Below, piece after piece: positions 26,530 to 34,219 of a stretch of DNA of 39,358 bases. Positions within the stretch are counted from its first letter, which is position 1. Each line of letters starts with the position of its first letter. The stretch comes from Clostridia bacterium (GTDB lineage Bacteria > Bacillota > Clostridia > TANB77 > CAG-465). Position numbers and translations under genes: made by a program. The DNA is taken from positions 1 to 39,358 of the forward strand of contig JAFXHJ010000009.1 of NCBI GenBank assembly GCA_017536445.1, in the 5' to 3' direction. Below the pieces are notes generated by a model. The model saw only the letters and a list, made by a program, of their open reading frames with translations. It was not told where the DNA came from and searched no databases.

Positions 26530-26817
26530 ATGGACGCTCAAAACAGAATAGGTATACCTGAAAGCATTCGCAACATTTTACGATTAGATTTCACTAAAGA
26601 AATACGGTTGTATATCAGACACAAACAAGGAACTCCGTTTATCATTCTTTCAAATGAACTAGATTTAGAACTCCCTTGTTTTGGTGTTATTCACATCGAT
26701 CCTAAGTTCAGGTTCTTTCTTCCTAAAGAAGTAAGAAGCTATATGGAAATTACTCCTCAGAGTAAATTGCTAATTTATTCTTTTCAAGGAGAACTTACCA
26801 TCAAAAAGCTTTACTAA
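26530..26817 (+). CDS. Tandem AbrB/SpoVT-like swapped-hairpin protein
   Basis: The 95-residue product contains two copies of the AbrB-type motif. Copy 1 (about residues 2-32) reads DAQNRIGIPESIRNILRLDFT...LYI; copy 2 (about 55-95) reads IDPKFRFFLPKEVRSYMEI...KLLIYS..GELTIKKL. Both fit the pattern 'D..(N/G)R...P..(I/V)R'. AbrB proteins are DNA-binding transition-state regulators that act as dimers; MraZ has two such motifs in one chain. This protein is shorter than MraZ and stands alone, so it could be a new regulator. AGGAG lies 8 nt before the ATG. Identification rests on the motif pattern. Confidence 0.7.
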   Translation: MDAQNRIGIPESIRNILRLDFTKEIRLYIRHKQGTPFIILSNELDLELPCFGVIHIDPKFRFFLPKEVRSYMEITPQSKLLIYSFQGELTIKKLY

Positions 26818-26824
26818 CCCAGCA

Positions 26825-26854
26825 AACAAGCCCGTACTACTGTACGGGCTTGTT
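26825..26854. terminator. Bidirectional hairpin between the AbrB-like gene and tex
   Basis: A 13-bp perfect stem (AACAAGCCCGTAC with GTACGGGCTTGTT) with a 4-nt loop, 8 nt after the stop. The T-tract afterwards is short on plus (TTCATTTATTT). Confidence 0.78.
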
Positions 26855-26904
26855 CATTTATTTGATGTATTTTATTTTGTTTATTTAATATATTTACTAT
26901 TTTA

Positions 26905-29058
26905 TTAAAACTTCGGTTCAAGTAAACTTAATGCTACTTTCTTTTTATCTAACTTTATTTCTTCTACATAGCAGTCTACTATATCTCCTACACTTACTAC
27001 TTCTAGTGGATGTTTAATATACTTATCTGTTAATTTAGATATATGTGCTAAACCATCGTTTTTAAGACCAATATCTATAAATACTCCAAAGTCTACAACA
27101 TTTCTTACTGTTCCTTGTAGTTTCATTCCTACTTTTAAATCTTCTAATTTTAATATATCGCTTTTTAGAAGTGGTTTCTCAAAATCATCACGTGGATCTC
27201 TTGCAGGTGCTTTTAATGCCTTTATTACGTCCTCTAGCGTGTATTCGTCAGTTTTTAATTCTTCTGCAACTTCTTCTACATCCAACTTATTAAGTTCCTC
27301 AATTAGCTTGTTAGAGCCCAATTCTTTGATGTTCATATTTACTTTATTTAATACTTCTTCTGCTAATTTATAGCTTTCTGGGTGAATTCCTGTTCTATCT
27401 AATGGATTTGTTCCACCTTCTATTCTCATGAAACCTATGGCTTGTTCATAGACTTTATCACTAAATACTTTAGATTTCTTCAAGTCTGCTCTAGATAATA
27501 TCTTACCTTTTTCATCTCTATATGCTAAGAATTTATCTATTGTTTTCTTAGTCATACCAGAAACATATTTAAGTAACTCTTGGCTTGCTGTATTTAAGTT
27601 TACGCCAACCATATTTACCGCTTTACTTACTACAAAATCTAATGATTCATCTAATCTCTTTTCTGGTACATCATGTTGATATTGTCCAACACCAATACTC
27701 TTTGAATCTATCTTTACAAGTTCAGATAATGGATCTTGAAGTCTTCTTGCAATGCTTATTGCACTTCTTTCTTCTACATGTAAATCTGGAAATTCTGCTA
27801 TTGCAAGTTTAGATGCAGAATATACAGAAGCTCCTGCTTCATTTACTATTATATATTCTACCTTTCTTTTTGCGTCTTTAATTACATCTACTATAAAAGC
27901 TTCACTTTCTCTTGATGCTGTTCCATTTCCTATAGCTATTATATCTATGTTATATTTATCTATTAGATTTAACACATGAAGTTTTGCTTTAAGTGTTTCA
28001 TTCTTTGGTTCGTGAGGATATATTACAGATATGTTTAAGTATTTACCTGTGCTATCTATTACCGCTAACTTACAACCTGTTCTAAACGCAGGGTCTAAAC
28101 CTAGTACCATTTTATCTTTCATCGGTGGTTGAAGAAGTAACTTCTCTAGGTTTTTAGCAAATACAGATATGGCAGCTTCACTACTTTTTTCTGTTAAATC
28201 TGCACGTATCTCTCTTTCAATACTTGGGCTTATTAATCTATTGTATGCATCCTTTATTGCCTCTTTAACAACTGGTGCTACAAATGAATTTTTGTTCTTT
28301 ATTGTGAATTTTTCTATATGTTCAAGTATAGCCGCATCATCTACTACTATACTAACGTTTAATACGCCTTCTTTTTCTCCTCTATTTAATGCAAGTACTC
28401 TGTGATGCTTAACTTGTTTTACTGGTTCTGTATATTCATAATACATATCATAAACTTTGTTTTCATCTTCAGCATTTTTCTTCATTTTAGAAGTAAGCAT
28501 ACCAGTATTATATGTATACTTTCTAATCCATGATCTAAAGCGGCTGTTATCACTTACAGTTTCTGCTATGATATAGCTTGCGCCTTTTATAGCATCTTCA
28601 GTAGTTTTAACTTTGTCTGTTATATAATCTTTAGCAATAGTTTCTAATGTTCCATCTTTAGGGAATGTCATTATTAAATCTGCTAATGGTTGCAAACCTA
28701 AAGCTATAGCTTCCGTTGCTTTAGTCTTTTTCTTTTCTTTAAATGGTCTATATAAATCTTCTACATCTACAAGTTTTTCTGCTTTTAGTATATCTTGTTT
28801 AAGTTCTTCCGTAAGCATACCCTTTTCATCTATTAAACGAATAACATCTTCTTTTCTTTTTAAAAGATTTACTTGGTATTCATATACTTCGTTTATACTT
28901 CTAATTTGTTCTTCATCTAGAGCTCCTGTTGCCTCTTTACGATAACGAGCTATGAATGGAATTGTATTTCCTTCTTCTAAAAGCTCTAATGTCTTTTCTA
29001 CTTGTGTAGTTTTTACACTTAATGTTTTTGCTATTTCTAATATAATTTCTTTGTTCAT
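26905..29058 (-). CDS. tex: Tex-type S1 RNA-binding transcription accessory protein
   Basis: The start is the ATG at 29058, preceded by GAGG; an upstream ATG (29094) has no such site and is unlikely. The 717-residue product carries all Tex domains in order: N-terminal helical HTH-like 'RYRKEATGALDEEQIR', a YqgF/RuvC-like domain ('MVLGLDPAFRTGCKLAVIDSTG'), helix-hairpin-helix ('VGVNLNTASQELLKYVSGMTKKTIDKFLAYR') and a C-terminal S1 domain ('GMKLQGTVRNVVDFGVFIDIG...GLAHIS'). Tex binds nucleic acid and affects transcription; the precise role in Clostridia is not settled. Confidence 0.96.
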   Translation of the reverse strand: MNKEIILEIAKTLSVKTTQVEKTLELLEEGNTIPFIARYRKEATGALDEEQIRSINEVYEYQVNLLKRKEDVIRLIDEKGMLTEELKQDILKAEKLVDVEDLYRPFKEKKKTKATEAIALGLQPLADLIMTFPKDGTLETIAKDYITDKVKTTEDAIKGASYIIAETVSDNSRFRSWIRKYTYNTGMLTSKMKKNAEDENKVYDMYYEYTEPVKQVKHHRVLALNRGEKEGVLNVSIVVDDAAILEHIEKFTIKNKNSFVAPVVKEAIKDAYNRLISPSIEREIRADLTEKSSEAAISVFAKNLEKLLLQPPMKDKMVLGLDPAFRTGCKLAVIDSTGKYLNISVIYPHEPKNETLKAKLHVLNLIDKYNIDIIAIGNGTASRESEAFIVDVIKDAKRKVEYIIVNEAGASVYSASKLAIAEFPDLHVEERSAISIARRLQDPLSELVKIDSKSIGVGQYQHDVPEKRLDESLDFVVSKAVNMVGVNLNTASQELLKYVSGMTKKTIDKFLAYRDEKGKILSRADLKKSKVFSDKVYEQAIGFMRIEGGTNPLDRTGIHPESYKLAEEVLNKVNMNIKELGSNKLIEELNKLDVEEVAEELKTDEYTLEDVIKALKAPARDPRDDFEKPLLKSDILKLEDLKVGMKLQGTVRNVVDFGVFIDIGLKNDGLAHISKLTDKYIKHPLEVVSVGDIVDCYVEEIKLDKKKVALSLLEPKF

Positions 29059-29082
29059 AATAACCTCTTTTCTGCAAAACAA

Positions 29083-29111
29083 ATTATATATCACTTGAAA
29101 TGGTTTGTCAA
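29083..29111 (-). promoter_or_regulatory. Promoter of tex
   Basis: Minus strand TTGACA (29106-29111), 17-nt spacer, TATAAT (29083-29088), about 25 nt before the ATG. Confidence 0.85.
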
Positions 29112-29139
29112 ATTATTATGTAAAGTGCGTCTCTATGTA

Positions 29140-29168
29140 TTGCACTCCTTAAATAATTATGTTATAAT
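29140..29168 (+). promoter_or_regulatory. Promoter of the first two-TM paralog
   Basis: TTGCAC (29140-29145), 17-nt spacer, TATAAT (29163-29168), leaving a leader of about 50 nt before the start at 29225. It diverges from the tex promoter. Confidence 0.78.
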
Positions 29169-29224
29169 ATCTTCGTTGTTTGGGTTTAAGATAAATTTTA
29201 ATAAATTTACTGGAGGTTAAAACC

Positions 29225-29854
29225 ATGAAAAAATTTAATTTCAAGCGATTATGTACGCTTTTATTAGGCCTTTGTTCACTAATTCTTTTTATATCTTTTA
29301 CCGCGACCGTAGATGGTCCAGGTGTGGATTATACAAAAGAATTCGGCATGTATCTAGATATTAAAGAAATGACCTCTCTAGAAGAAGTCGAAACCTATCT
29401 AGACAATCTAAATGTCTCTTATGATATAAATGAGAGCAAGTTAACTTTACCAGATTACGGTAATATAGAATATGTAATAAACACAGATAACTCATCTGGT
29501 TATTTACTACATTCTACTCTAATGCATAACCTTAATCGGTTAGATGAACGTGATTTAGATATCGTAACGGTAAAAAAAGAAACTATAGATAACGAAATAA
29601 TAGAATTAATTTATTTAGAAGATAACGGTTTAACTTATACTAAGATAGCAAATAAGTATTATATAGAACCCACTATTATATATCTCATCTTGATTCCTAT
29701 TTCTTTCTTCTCATTTATAATCTTACTGACTACTTCCATCACAGAATACATTGGTGTTTTCTTTGATTGGCTTAAGAAAAAAAGAGATGAAAAGAAAAAC
29801 AATACTGCTAAAGATGCAGAAACTAAAACAGAAAACGAAACTACAGAAGCTTAA
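29225..29854 (+). CDS. Two-TM membrane protein, paralog A
   Basis: Not recognised. The 209-residue product has an N-terminal membrane helix (about residues 9-29), an extracytoplasmic domain (about 32-145) beginning 'DGPGVDYTKEF', a second helix (about 148-172), then a charged cytoplasmic tail (KKKRDEKKNNTAKDAETKT...). The ectodomain includes 'YLDNLNVSYDINESKLTLPD' and 'NIEYVINTDNSSGYLL', closely matching the gene at 30058. TGGAGG precedes the ATG. Codons are AT-rich, like the chromosomal neighbours. It is a single gene with its own promoter. The tail could reach a cytoplasmic partner, but no enzyme or sensor domain is visible. Confidence 0.8.
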   Translation: MKKFNFKRLCTLLLGLCSLILFISFTATVDGPGVDYTKEFGMYLDIKEMTSLEEVETYLDNLNVSYDINESKLTLPDYGNIEYVINTDNSSGYLLHSTLMHNLNRLDERDLDIVTVKKETIDNEIIELIYLEDNGLTYTKIANKYYIEPTIIYLILIPISFFSFIILLTTSITEYIGVFFDWLKKKRDEKKNNTAKDAETKTENETTEA

Positions 29855-29914
29855 GTTTCTTTTCTTTAAATATATAAGATAACTAAAAGAGAATACAAGG
29901 CCAAACAACACTTT

Positions 29915-29944
29915 ATGCACTCCGGAGTAATATCCGGAGTGCAT
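29915..29944. repeat. Perfect 12-bp inverted repeat between paralogs
   Basis: Arms ATGCACTCCGGA and TCCGGAGTGCAT flank GTAATA. No T-tract follows on either strand, so it is a weak terminator at best. It lies 60 nt after paralog A and 26 nt before the -35 box of paralog B. Confidence 0.75.
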
Positions 29945-29969
29945 CCTCGTATTATGCAAACACATCGTG

Positions 29970-29998
29970 TTGAAAATAACTTAAAAATATGGTATAAT
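29970..29998 (+). promoter_or_regulatory. Promoter of the second two-TM paralog
   Basis: TTGAAA (29970-29975), 17-nt spacer, TATAAT (29993-29998), about 60 nt before the start codon. Confidence 0.8.
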
Positions 29999-30057
29999 GT
30001 ATATAGTGTTTGGCGTATAAAAATATATTTAATTAAAGTATTTGGAGGTTTAGACCA

Positions 30058-30657
30058 ATGTCAAAAGAAAACAAAAAGCGGATAGTGCTCTTAAGCACTG
30101 GCGTAGCAATGCTCATCATTTTCATCATTTTTTCCTGTATCTTATCCAACCCCGGCAAAGACTACACAAAAGAATACAACATTCATCTCGCTCTTTTAGA
30201 GCTCGAAAACATCGATGATGTAGAAGCTTATCTTACGGAGAACAACGTCTCATACGAAATCAACAATAGCACCCTTACGCTTAACGACTATGATAATATC
30301 GAGTACGTTATTCGTACCGATAATAGCACCGGTTATCTCATTCCGTCAGACAAGTTTGTATATCTTTCGAAACTCGATGCAAAAGATTATGAGATTGTAA
30401 CTGTTGAAAAGGAAGCAACCGAAAATGGTTTCAATGAACATATTTTCCTTAAGCACAAGGGTATTACATACTCTAAGTATAACGGAGAATATTTCATTCA
30501 AACCACTTGGATTCTTCAGCTTATAAAAACAGTTTCAAACATAGGATTTATTGCAATTAGCGTTTATCTTGTTTTAGATTATCTTGATCTTTATTTCAAA
30601 ATGAGAGCTAGAGAAAAATCTAAAAAAGATGACAGTGCCAAAGCTTATAAGCAATAA
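30058..30657 (+). CDS. Two-TM membrane protein, paralog B
   Basis: The 199-residue product shares topology and sequence with paralog A: N-terminal helix (about residues 8-29), 'NPGKDYTKEYNIHLALLELEN', 'YLTENNVSYEINNSTLTLND', 'NIEYVIRTDNSTGYLI', second helix (about 153-175) and a basic cytoplasmic tail. No known family was recognised. Both genes have TGGAGGTT just before the start (TTGGAGGTTTAGACCAATG here). Its codons are clearly richer in C and G than in paralog A although the proteins are alike, so the two copies did not arise by recent simple duplication in place. A strong terminator follows. Confidence 0.8.
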   Translation: MSKENKKRIVLLSTGVAMLIIFIIFSCILSNPGKDYTKEYNIHLALLELENIDDVEAYLTENNVSYEINNSTLTLNDYDNIEYVIRTDNSTGYLIPSDKFVYLSKLDAKDYEIVTVEKEATENGFNEHIFLKHKGITYSKYNGEYFIQTTWILQLIKTVSNIGFIAISVYLVLDYLDLYFKMRAREKSKKDDSAKAYKQ

Positions 30658-30704
30658 GCAAAACGTATAAACATTGTTTCGTCAAACACTACCGCAAACC
30701 AAAC

Positions 30705-30740
30705 AAAACACTTCAGAGTAATCTCTGAAGTGTTTTTCTT
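30705..30740. terminator. Bidirectional terminator between paralog B and rplL
   Basis: 14-bp perfect stem AAAACACTTCAGAG with CTCTGAAGTGTTTT, 4-nt loop TAAT, followed by TCTTTG. It serves the plus gene and can end the rplJL transcript from the other side. Confidence 0.9.
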
Positions 30741-30761
30741 TGTATTTTTAATAATTAAACA

Positions 30762-31136
30762 TTAAGCAAGTTCAACAACTGCTCCAGCTTCTGTTAAAGC
30801 TGCTTTCATTTTTTCAGCTTCTTCTTTAGCTACGTTTTCTTTTATTGTTGCTGGTGCTCCATCAACTAAGTCTTTAGCTTCTTTTAATCCTAAACCAGTT
30901 GCTTCTCTAACTGCTTTTATAACTTGGATTTTGTTAGCTCCTGCTTCTTTAAGAACTACGTTAAATTCTGATTTTTCTTCAGCAGCTGCTGCTCCTGCTG
31001 CTGCTCCACCTGCTACTGCTACAACTGCTGCAGCTGCAGATACTCCAAATTTTTCTTCAATTGCTTTTACTAAGTCTGCTAATTCGATAACTGTTAAAGT
31101 TTCGATATCAGCTAATATTTTTTCGATTTTTTCCAT
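30762..31136 (-). CDS. rplL: 50S ribosomal protein L7/L12
   Basis: The 124-residue product has the N-terminal dimerisation helix pair, the Ala/Gly-rich hinge ('[21 protein letters not shown]') and the conserved C-terminal domain ('[39 protein letters not shown]'). It forms the ribosomal stalk that recruits translation GTPases. GGAGG precedes the ATG and it follows rplJ by 33 nt. rpoB, usually next, is not here. Confidence 0.98.
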   Translation of the reverse strand: MEKIEKILADIETLTVIELADLVKAIEEKFGVSAAAAVVAVAGGAAAGAAAAEEKSEFNVVLKEAGANKIQVIKAVREATGLGLKEAKDLVDGAPATIKENVAKEEAEKMKAALTEAGAVVELA

Positions 31137-31169
31137 TTTAAATTCCTCCTTAAATCTTTCTAGTTAGTC

Positions 31170-31679
31170 TTAGGCACTAACTGACTCCTCATTTTTCTTT
31201 GCTACTTGATCAAGCACAACTGCTAAGTTTCTGATATTTCCAATAAGAGCAGATGCAAGTTGAGTAAGTAGAACTTCTTTTGATGGTAGTTTTGCAAGTT
31301 TCTTGACTTCGTCTACAGATACTGCTTTACCATCCATGATTCCAGCTTTGAATTGATAGAATTCATGAGTTTTAGCAAAGTCGTGTGCAATCTTTGGTCC
31401 AGTTGTGTATTCTTCTGTTCCTATAACTACTGCTGTAGGTCCTTCTAATACGCTGTCTAGTCCTTCGATATTAGCTTCTTTGCATGCTAATTTTATTAAA
31501 GAATTCTTTACAACCATACATTCATTTCCAGATTCTCTGTATGCTTTTCTGATTTCTTTGTCTTCGTCAACTGTTATACCTTTGTAGTCTACAAAGAATA
31601 CCATTTTTGCTGATTGTATTTTTTCTGCTAATTCTTTAACTTGTGCTTTTTTAGCTTCTAATACTTTTGCGCTTGGCAT
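31170..31679 (-). CDS. rplJ: 50S ribosomal protein L10
   Basis: The 169-residue product matches L10, the stalk base that binds 23S rRNA and carries L7/L12 dimers. It shows the start 'AKKAQVKELAEKIQSAKMVFFVDYKGITVDE', 'VVKNSLIKLA', 'LEGPTAVVIG' and the C-terminal stalk-binding helix. It is preceded by an L10 leader RNA, so expression is expected to be feedback-controlled by the L10-L12 complex. rplK and rplA, usually upstream, are absent; nrtR is the upstream neighbour. Confidence 0.98.
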   Translation of the reverse strand: MPSAKVLEAKKAQVKELAEKIQSAKMVFFVDYKGITVDEDKEIRKAYRESGNECMVVKNSLIKLACKEANIEGLDSVLEGPTAVVIGTEEYTTGPKIAHDFAKTHEFYQFKAGIMDGKAVSVDEVKKLAKLPSKEVLLTQLASALIGNIRNLAVVLDQVAKKNEESVSA

Positions 31680-31703
31680 GTTAATTCTCCTTCCTTTTTG
31701 TTT

Positions 31704-31843
31704 AAATTAAAAATACTGTTACCCATAAAGGTAACAGTATCATCTATATCAATCTTAAAATATATATTAAGAAATAATCTTGACTACTTATCACCTCGGT
31801 AGGATTTACTTTGCACCTACTGTCTTGGGTAAATTTTATTTAC
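31704..31843 (-). ncRNA. L10 leader RNA of rplJL
   Basis: The minus-strand leader contains the signature 'CAAGACAGTAGGTGCAAAG' followed by 'TCCTACCGAGGTGA', the kink-turn region that L10-(L12) binds in known L10 leaders; the pairing GTAGG/CCTAC is intact. It lies between a consensus promoter and the attenuator. The exact 5' boundary is set only by the promoter. Confidence 0.88.
31713..31740 (-). terminator. Attenuator at the end of the L10 leader
   Basis: 11-bp perfect stem ATACTGTTACC with GGTAACAGTAT, 6-nt loop, followed on the minus strand by TTTTTAATT, just before the rplJ ribosome binding site. Confidence 0.88.
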
Positions 31844-31850
31844 GTGTATT

Positions 31851-31879
31851 ATTATAACACTCAAGAGGTATAATGTCAA
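31851..31879 (-). promoter_or_regulatory. Promoter of rplJL
   Basis: Minus strand perfect TTGACA (31874-31879), 17-nt spacer, perfect TATAAT (31851-31856). Confidence 0.92.
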
Positions 31880-31914
31880 CACTTTTTCTTAATTTATGTA
31901 AATTTATTCTTTTC

Positions 31915-32745
31915 TTAATTCTTTTTATATCTAAACATTACACTTGGTCTATGGCCTCCACCTGTTTTCATTATATCTGTCTTCTCAACTTTATTTGAAA
32001 TTATTCTTCTAAATGCAGGATCTAAAAGTTTCTTACCAAGTATTGCTTCATATACTTTTTGAAGTTCACCTAATGTAAATAATTCTGGCATCATATTAAA
32101 TACGATATCTGTATACTCTATCTTGTTTCTTAATCTTTCAAGACCTGTAAGTATTACTTGTTCGTGGTCGAAAGCTAAAGAATTGTTATCTAGTATTTCC
32201 ATATCATATTTATCTGTTACTTGTGGCTTTACATATTTAGCTATAGCAAATTTAATTACATCAGTTCCATTATCTAACATTACATTTACTACGCCGTCTT
32301 TTTCTTCATATGAGATTATATCAAACCAAGAAGCTGTTGGAGTTAATATATTTTCTATTTTAGTCTTATCTACTAATGCCATATATGAAACAGATATTAT
32401 TCTCATTCTAGGATCACGTTTCACTCCGCCGAATGTATATAGTTGTTCTAGATATATATCGTCTAGATTTGTTTCTCTCTTTAATATTCTATTTGGAGCA
32501 TAATCTAGTTCTTCACCAACACCAACAAATCCACCTGGTAAACACCATTTGTCTTTGTATGGATAATCTGTTCTTTTAACTAAAAGAATGCTCATTTTCT
32601 TTTCATCAGTTTTACGATAATTTTCTGTATTCTCACTGGATACACTAAATAATAGTATATCTGCTGTTACAGATAATCTATCGTAATCTTCTGGATTATA
32701 TGCTTTTAAGAATTCTTCTTCTGAGTTATATGTTATCTTTTCCAT
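31915..32745 (-). CDS. nrtR: NrtR-type Nudix transcriptional regulator of NAD metabolism
   Basis: The 276-residue product has an N-terminal Nudix fold and a C-terminal winged helix ('LDPAFRRIISNKVEKTDIMKTGGGHRPSVMFRYKK'), the NrtR architecture. In that family the Nudix domain binds ADP-ribose and the protein represses NAD genes. The Nudix box (72-94) reads G-x5-E-x7-R-I-L-K-R-E-T-N-L: the first Glu of REUXEE is Ile (87), the next is Arg (90) and the Gly is Asn (93), so catalysis is unlikely, as expected for a regulator. 'LYTFGGVKRDPRMRIISVSYMALV' is family-typical. GGAGGGG lies 6 nt before the ATG. It follows nadD by 34 nt on the same strand, downstream of the genes it probably controls. Confidence 0.88.
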   Translation of the reverse strand: MEKITYNSEEEFLKAYNPEDYDRLSVTADILLFSVSSENTENYRKTDEKKMSILLVKRTDYPYKDKWCLPGGFVGVGEELDYAPNRILKRETNLDDIYLEQLYTFGGVKRDPRMRIISVSYMALVDKTKIENILTPTASWFDIISYEEKDGVVNVMLDNGTDVIKFAIAKYVKPQVTDKYDMEILDNNSLAFDHEQVILTGLERLRNKIEYTDIVFNMMPELFTLGELQKVYEAILGKKLLDPAFRRIISNKVEKTDIMKTGGGHRPSVMFRYKKN

Positions 32746-32779
32746 ATCGCCCCTCCAATAAAAATATTATATATCATTT

Positions 32780-33364
32780 TTAAGATTTATACAATCCTTT
32801 TATTCTTATATATTCTAGTACTTTTTTGTCTATTAATCCTTCTAGTTTTTCTTCAGCATTTCCTTTTATATGTTCTCTTACTATTGTAGAAGATAATACT
32901 CGTGGATTTATTGTTGCAAATTCTATACTAGTTTCATATCCTTTGTAGTTTTCCATTATTTTAGGAATGTTGTCATCATTTCTAGATACTACAAGTAGTT
33001 TATAATTATCAAGCATATATTCGTAGTTTCTCCATTCCTTAAACCAATCTAGATTATCTGTTCCACATATGAAATATATTTCTGCTTCAGGATATTCATT
33101 TTTGTAATAATCTAATACTTGGTAAGTGTACGGATATTCGCCATTTTTACATATATCCGATACCAACATATCCACTTTATCCACCATAATATTTAACATT
33201 TCTACTCTATCCTTATGTGATGCAAGATCTTTTTTATCATAATTATCTCCTGTTGGAACAAATATAACTTTATCTAAATAACCTTGTTCTAATATGCTAT
33301 TTGCTACACCATAATGCATTACGTGCGGTGGATTAAAGCATCCTCCAAATATACCTATTTTCAT
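32780..33364 (-). CDS. nadD: Nicotinate-nucleotide adenylyltransferase
   Basis: NadD converts nicotinate mononucleotide and ATP to nicotinate adenine dinucleotide. The start is the ATG at 33364, preceded by AAGGAG; an upstream in-frame ATG at 33421 lies inside a terminator stem and is not used. The 194-residue product opens MKIGIFGGCFNPPHVMHYGV, with the (H/T)xGH-like nucleotidyltransferase motif in the variant NPPHxxH, and has 'FICGTDNLDWFKEWRNYEYM' and the C-terminal ISST-like motif in the form 'RVLSSTIVREHIKGN'. The gene is AT-rich like the core chromosome and lies just after the nadE terminator. Confidence 0.93.
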   Translation of the reverse strand: MKIGIFGGCFNPPHVMHYGVANSILEQGYLDKVIFVPTGDNYDKKDLASHKDRVEMLNIMVDKVDMLVSDICKNGEYPYTYQVLDYYKNEYPEAEIYFICGTDNLDWFKEWRNYEYMLDNYKLLVVSRNDDNIPKIMENYKGYETSIEFATINPRVLSSTIVREHIKGNAEEKLEGLIDKKVLEYIRIKGLYKS

Positions 33365-33410
33365 ATTATTTCTCCTTATATATTTTAATTTTATCATATT
33401 ATTTAATGTT

Positions 33411-33448
33411 AAAAAACGCACCCCAAATGTTTTAACATTCAGGGTGCT
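33411..33448 (-). terminator. Terminator of pncA-pncB-nudix-nadE
   Basis: A long stem (GCACCC with GGGTGC, extended by TGAATGTT with AACATTTG) follows the nadE stop by 6 nt and is followed on the minus strand by TTTTTTAAC. It separates nadE from nadD-nrtR. Confidence 0.88.
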
Positions 33449-33453
33449 TAAGT

Positions 33454-34215
33454 TTAACTGTTGCTTTTTCTGTACGTTGGAATATTGAACTTGTGCAGAT
33501 TTCTTCTGTGCATAGCATCAATCTTTGCTGCTACATCTTCTGGAAGTTCTTCACCGTTCATGCGTTTTGCAATTTGTCTATACGTTACTCCAAGCTTATC
33601 TTCATCAGATTTGTTAGACAAACCGTCATCCGGAGTTTTGTATAAAACTTTAGCAGGTACTCCAATGTACTCGCCGATTGCAATAACTTCATCTACAGTA
33701 AAGTCTGCTATTGGAGCAATATCGTGAACAGAATCGCCACCCTTAGTAAAGTAACCAACATGAAGTTCACATTTGTTACTTGTACCAATTACCAAGTATG
33801 CGCCACTCTTAAGTTCGCTGTATAGCGCTGCAAGGTAATACAGCGTTGCCATTCTAAGCCTTGGTTTGATGTTGATGTCGCTGTTTAGCGTTATAGTCTC
33901 ATCAAATGTACCAATTGGAGCAAGATTAGCTTTGAATGTGTCGTAGACACTTGTCAAATCATAATCTATAAGCTCAAATCCAAAGTGGTCACTTACAAGC
34001 CTAGCATCCGCTTTGTCCTCTTCTTTTGAATGACAAGGCATCCAAACTCCAAGAACATTTTCTTTGCCTAAGGCTCTTACCATAAGGCCGGCTACGACAC
34101 CTGAATCTTTACCGCCGCTTATTCCAAGGATTGCTCCTTTAAGATTGTTCTTTTTGTAGTAGTCACGTATGAACTCTACAACTCTTTCTGTTTCTTTTTT
34201 TGCATTAAAACTCAT
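33454..34215 (-). CDS. nadE: Ammonia-dependent NAD+ synthase
   Basis: The 253-residue product performs the last NAD step, amidating nicotinate adenine dinucleotide with ATP and ammonia. It has the ATP-pyrophosphatase loop 'GISGGKDSGVVAGL' and 'GTSNKCELHVGYFTKGGDSVHDIAPIADF', diagnostic for NadE. There is no N-terminal glutaminase domain, so free ammonia is the nitrogen source. It lies 4 nt after the Nudix gene, within the GC-richer part of the operon. Confidence 0.95.
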   Translation of the reverse strand: MSFNAKKETERVVEFIRDYYKKNNLKGAILGISGGKDSGVVAGLMVRALGKENVLGVWMPCHSKEEDKADARLVSDHFGFELIDYDLTSVYDTFKANLAPIGTFDETITLNSDINIKPRLRMATLYYLAALYSELKSGAYLVIGTSNKCELHVGYFTKGGDSVHDIAPIADFTVDEVIAIGEYIGVPAKVLYKTPDDGLSNKSDEDKLGVTYRQIAKRMNGEELPEDVAAKIDAMHRRNLHKFNIPTYRKSNS

Positions 34216-34219
34216 ATAA

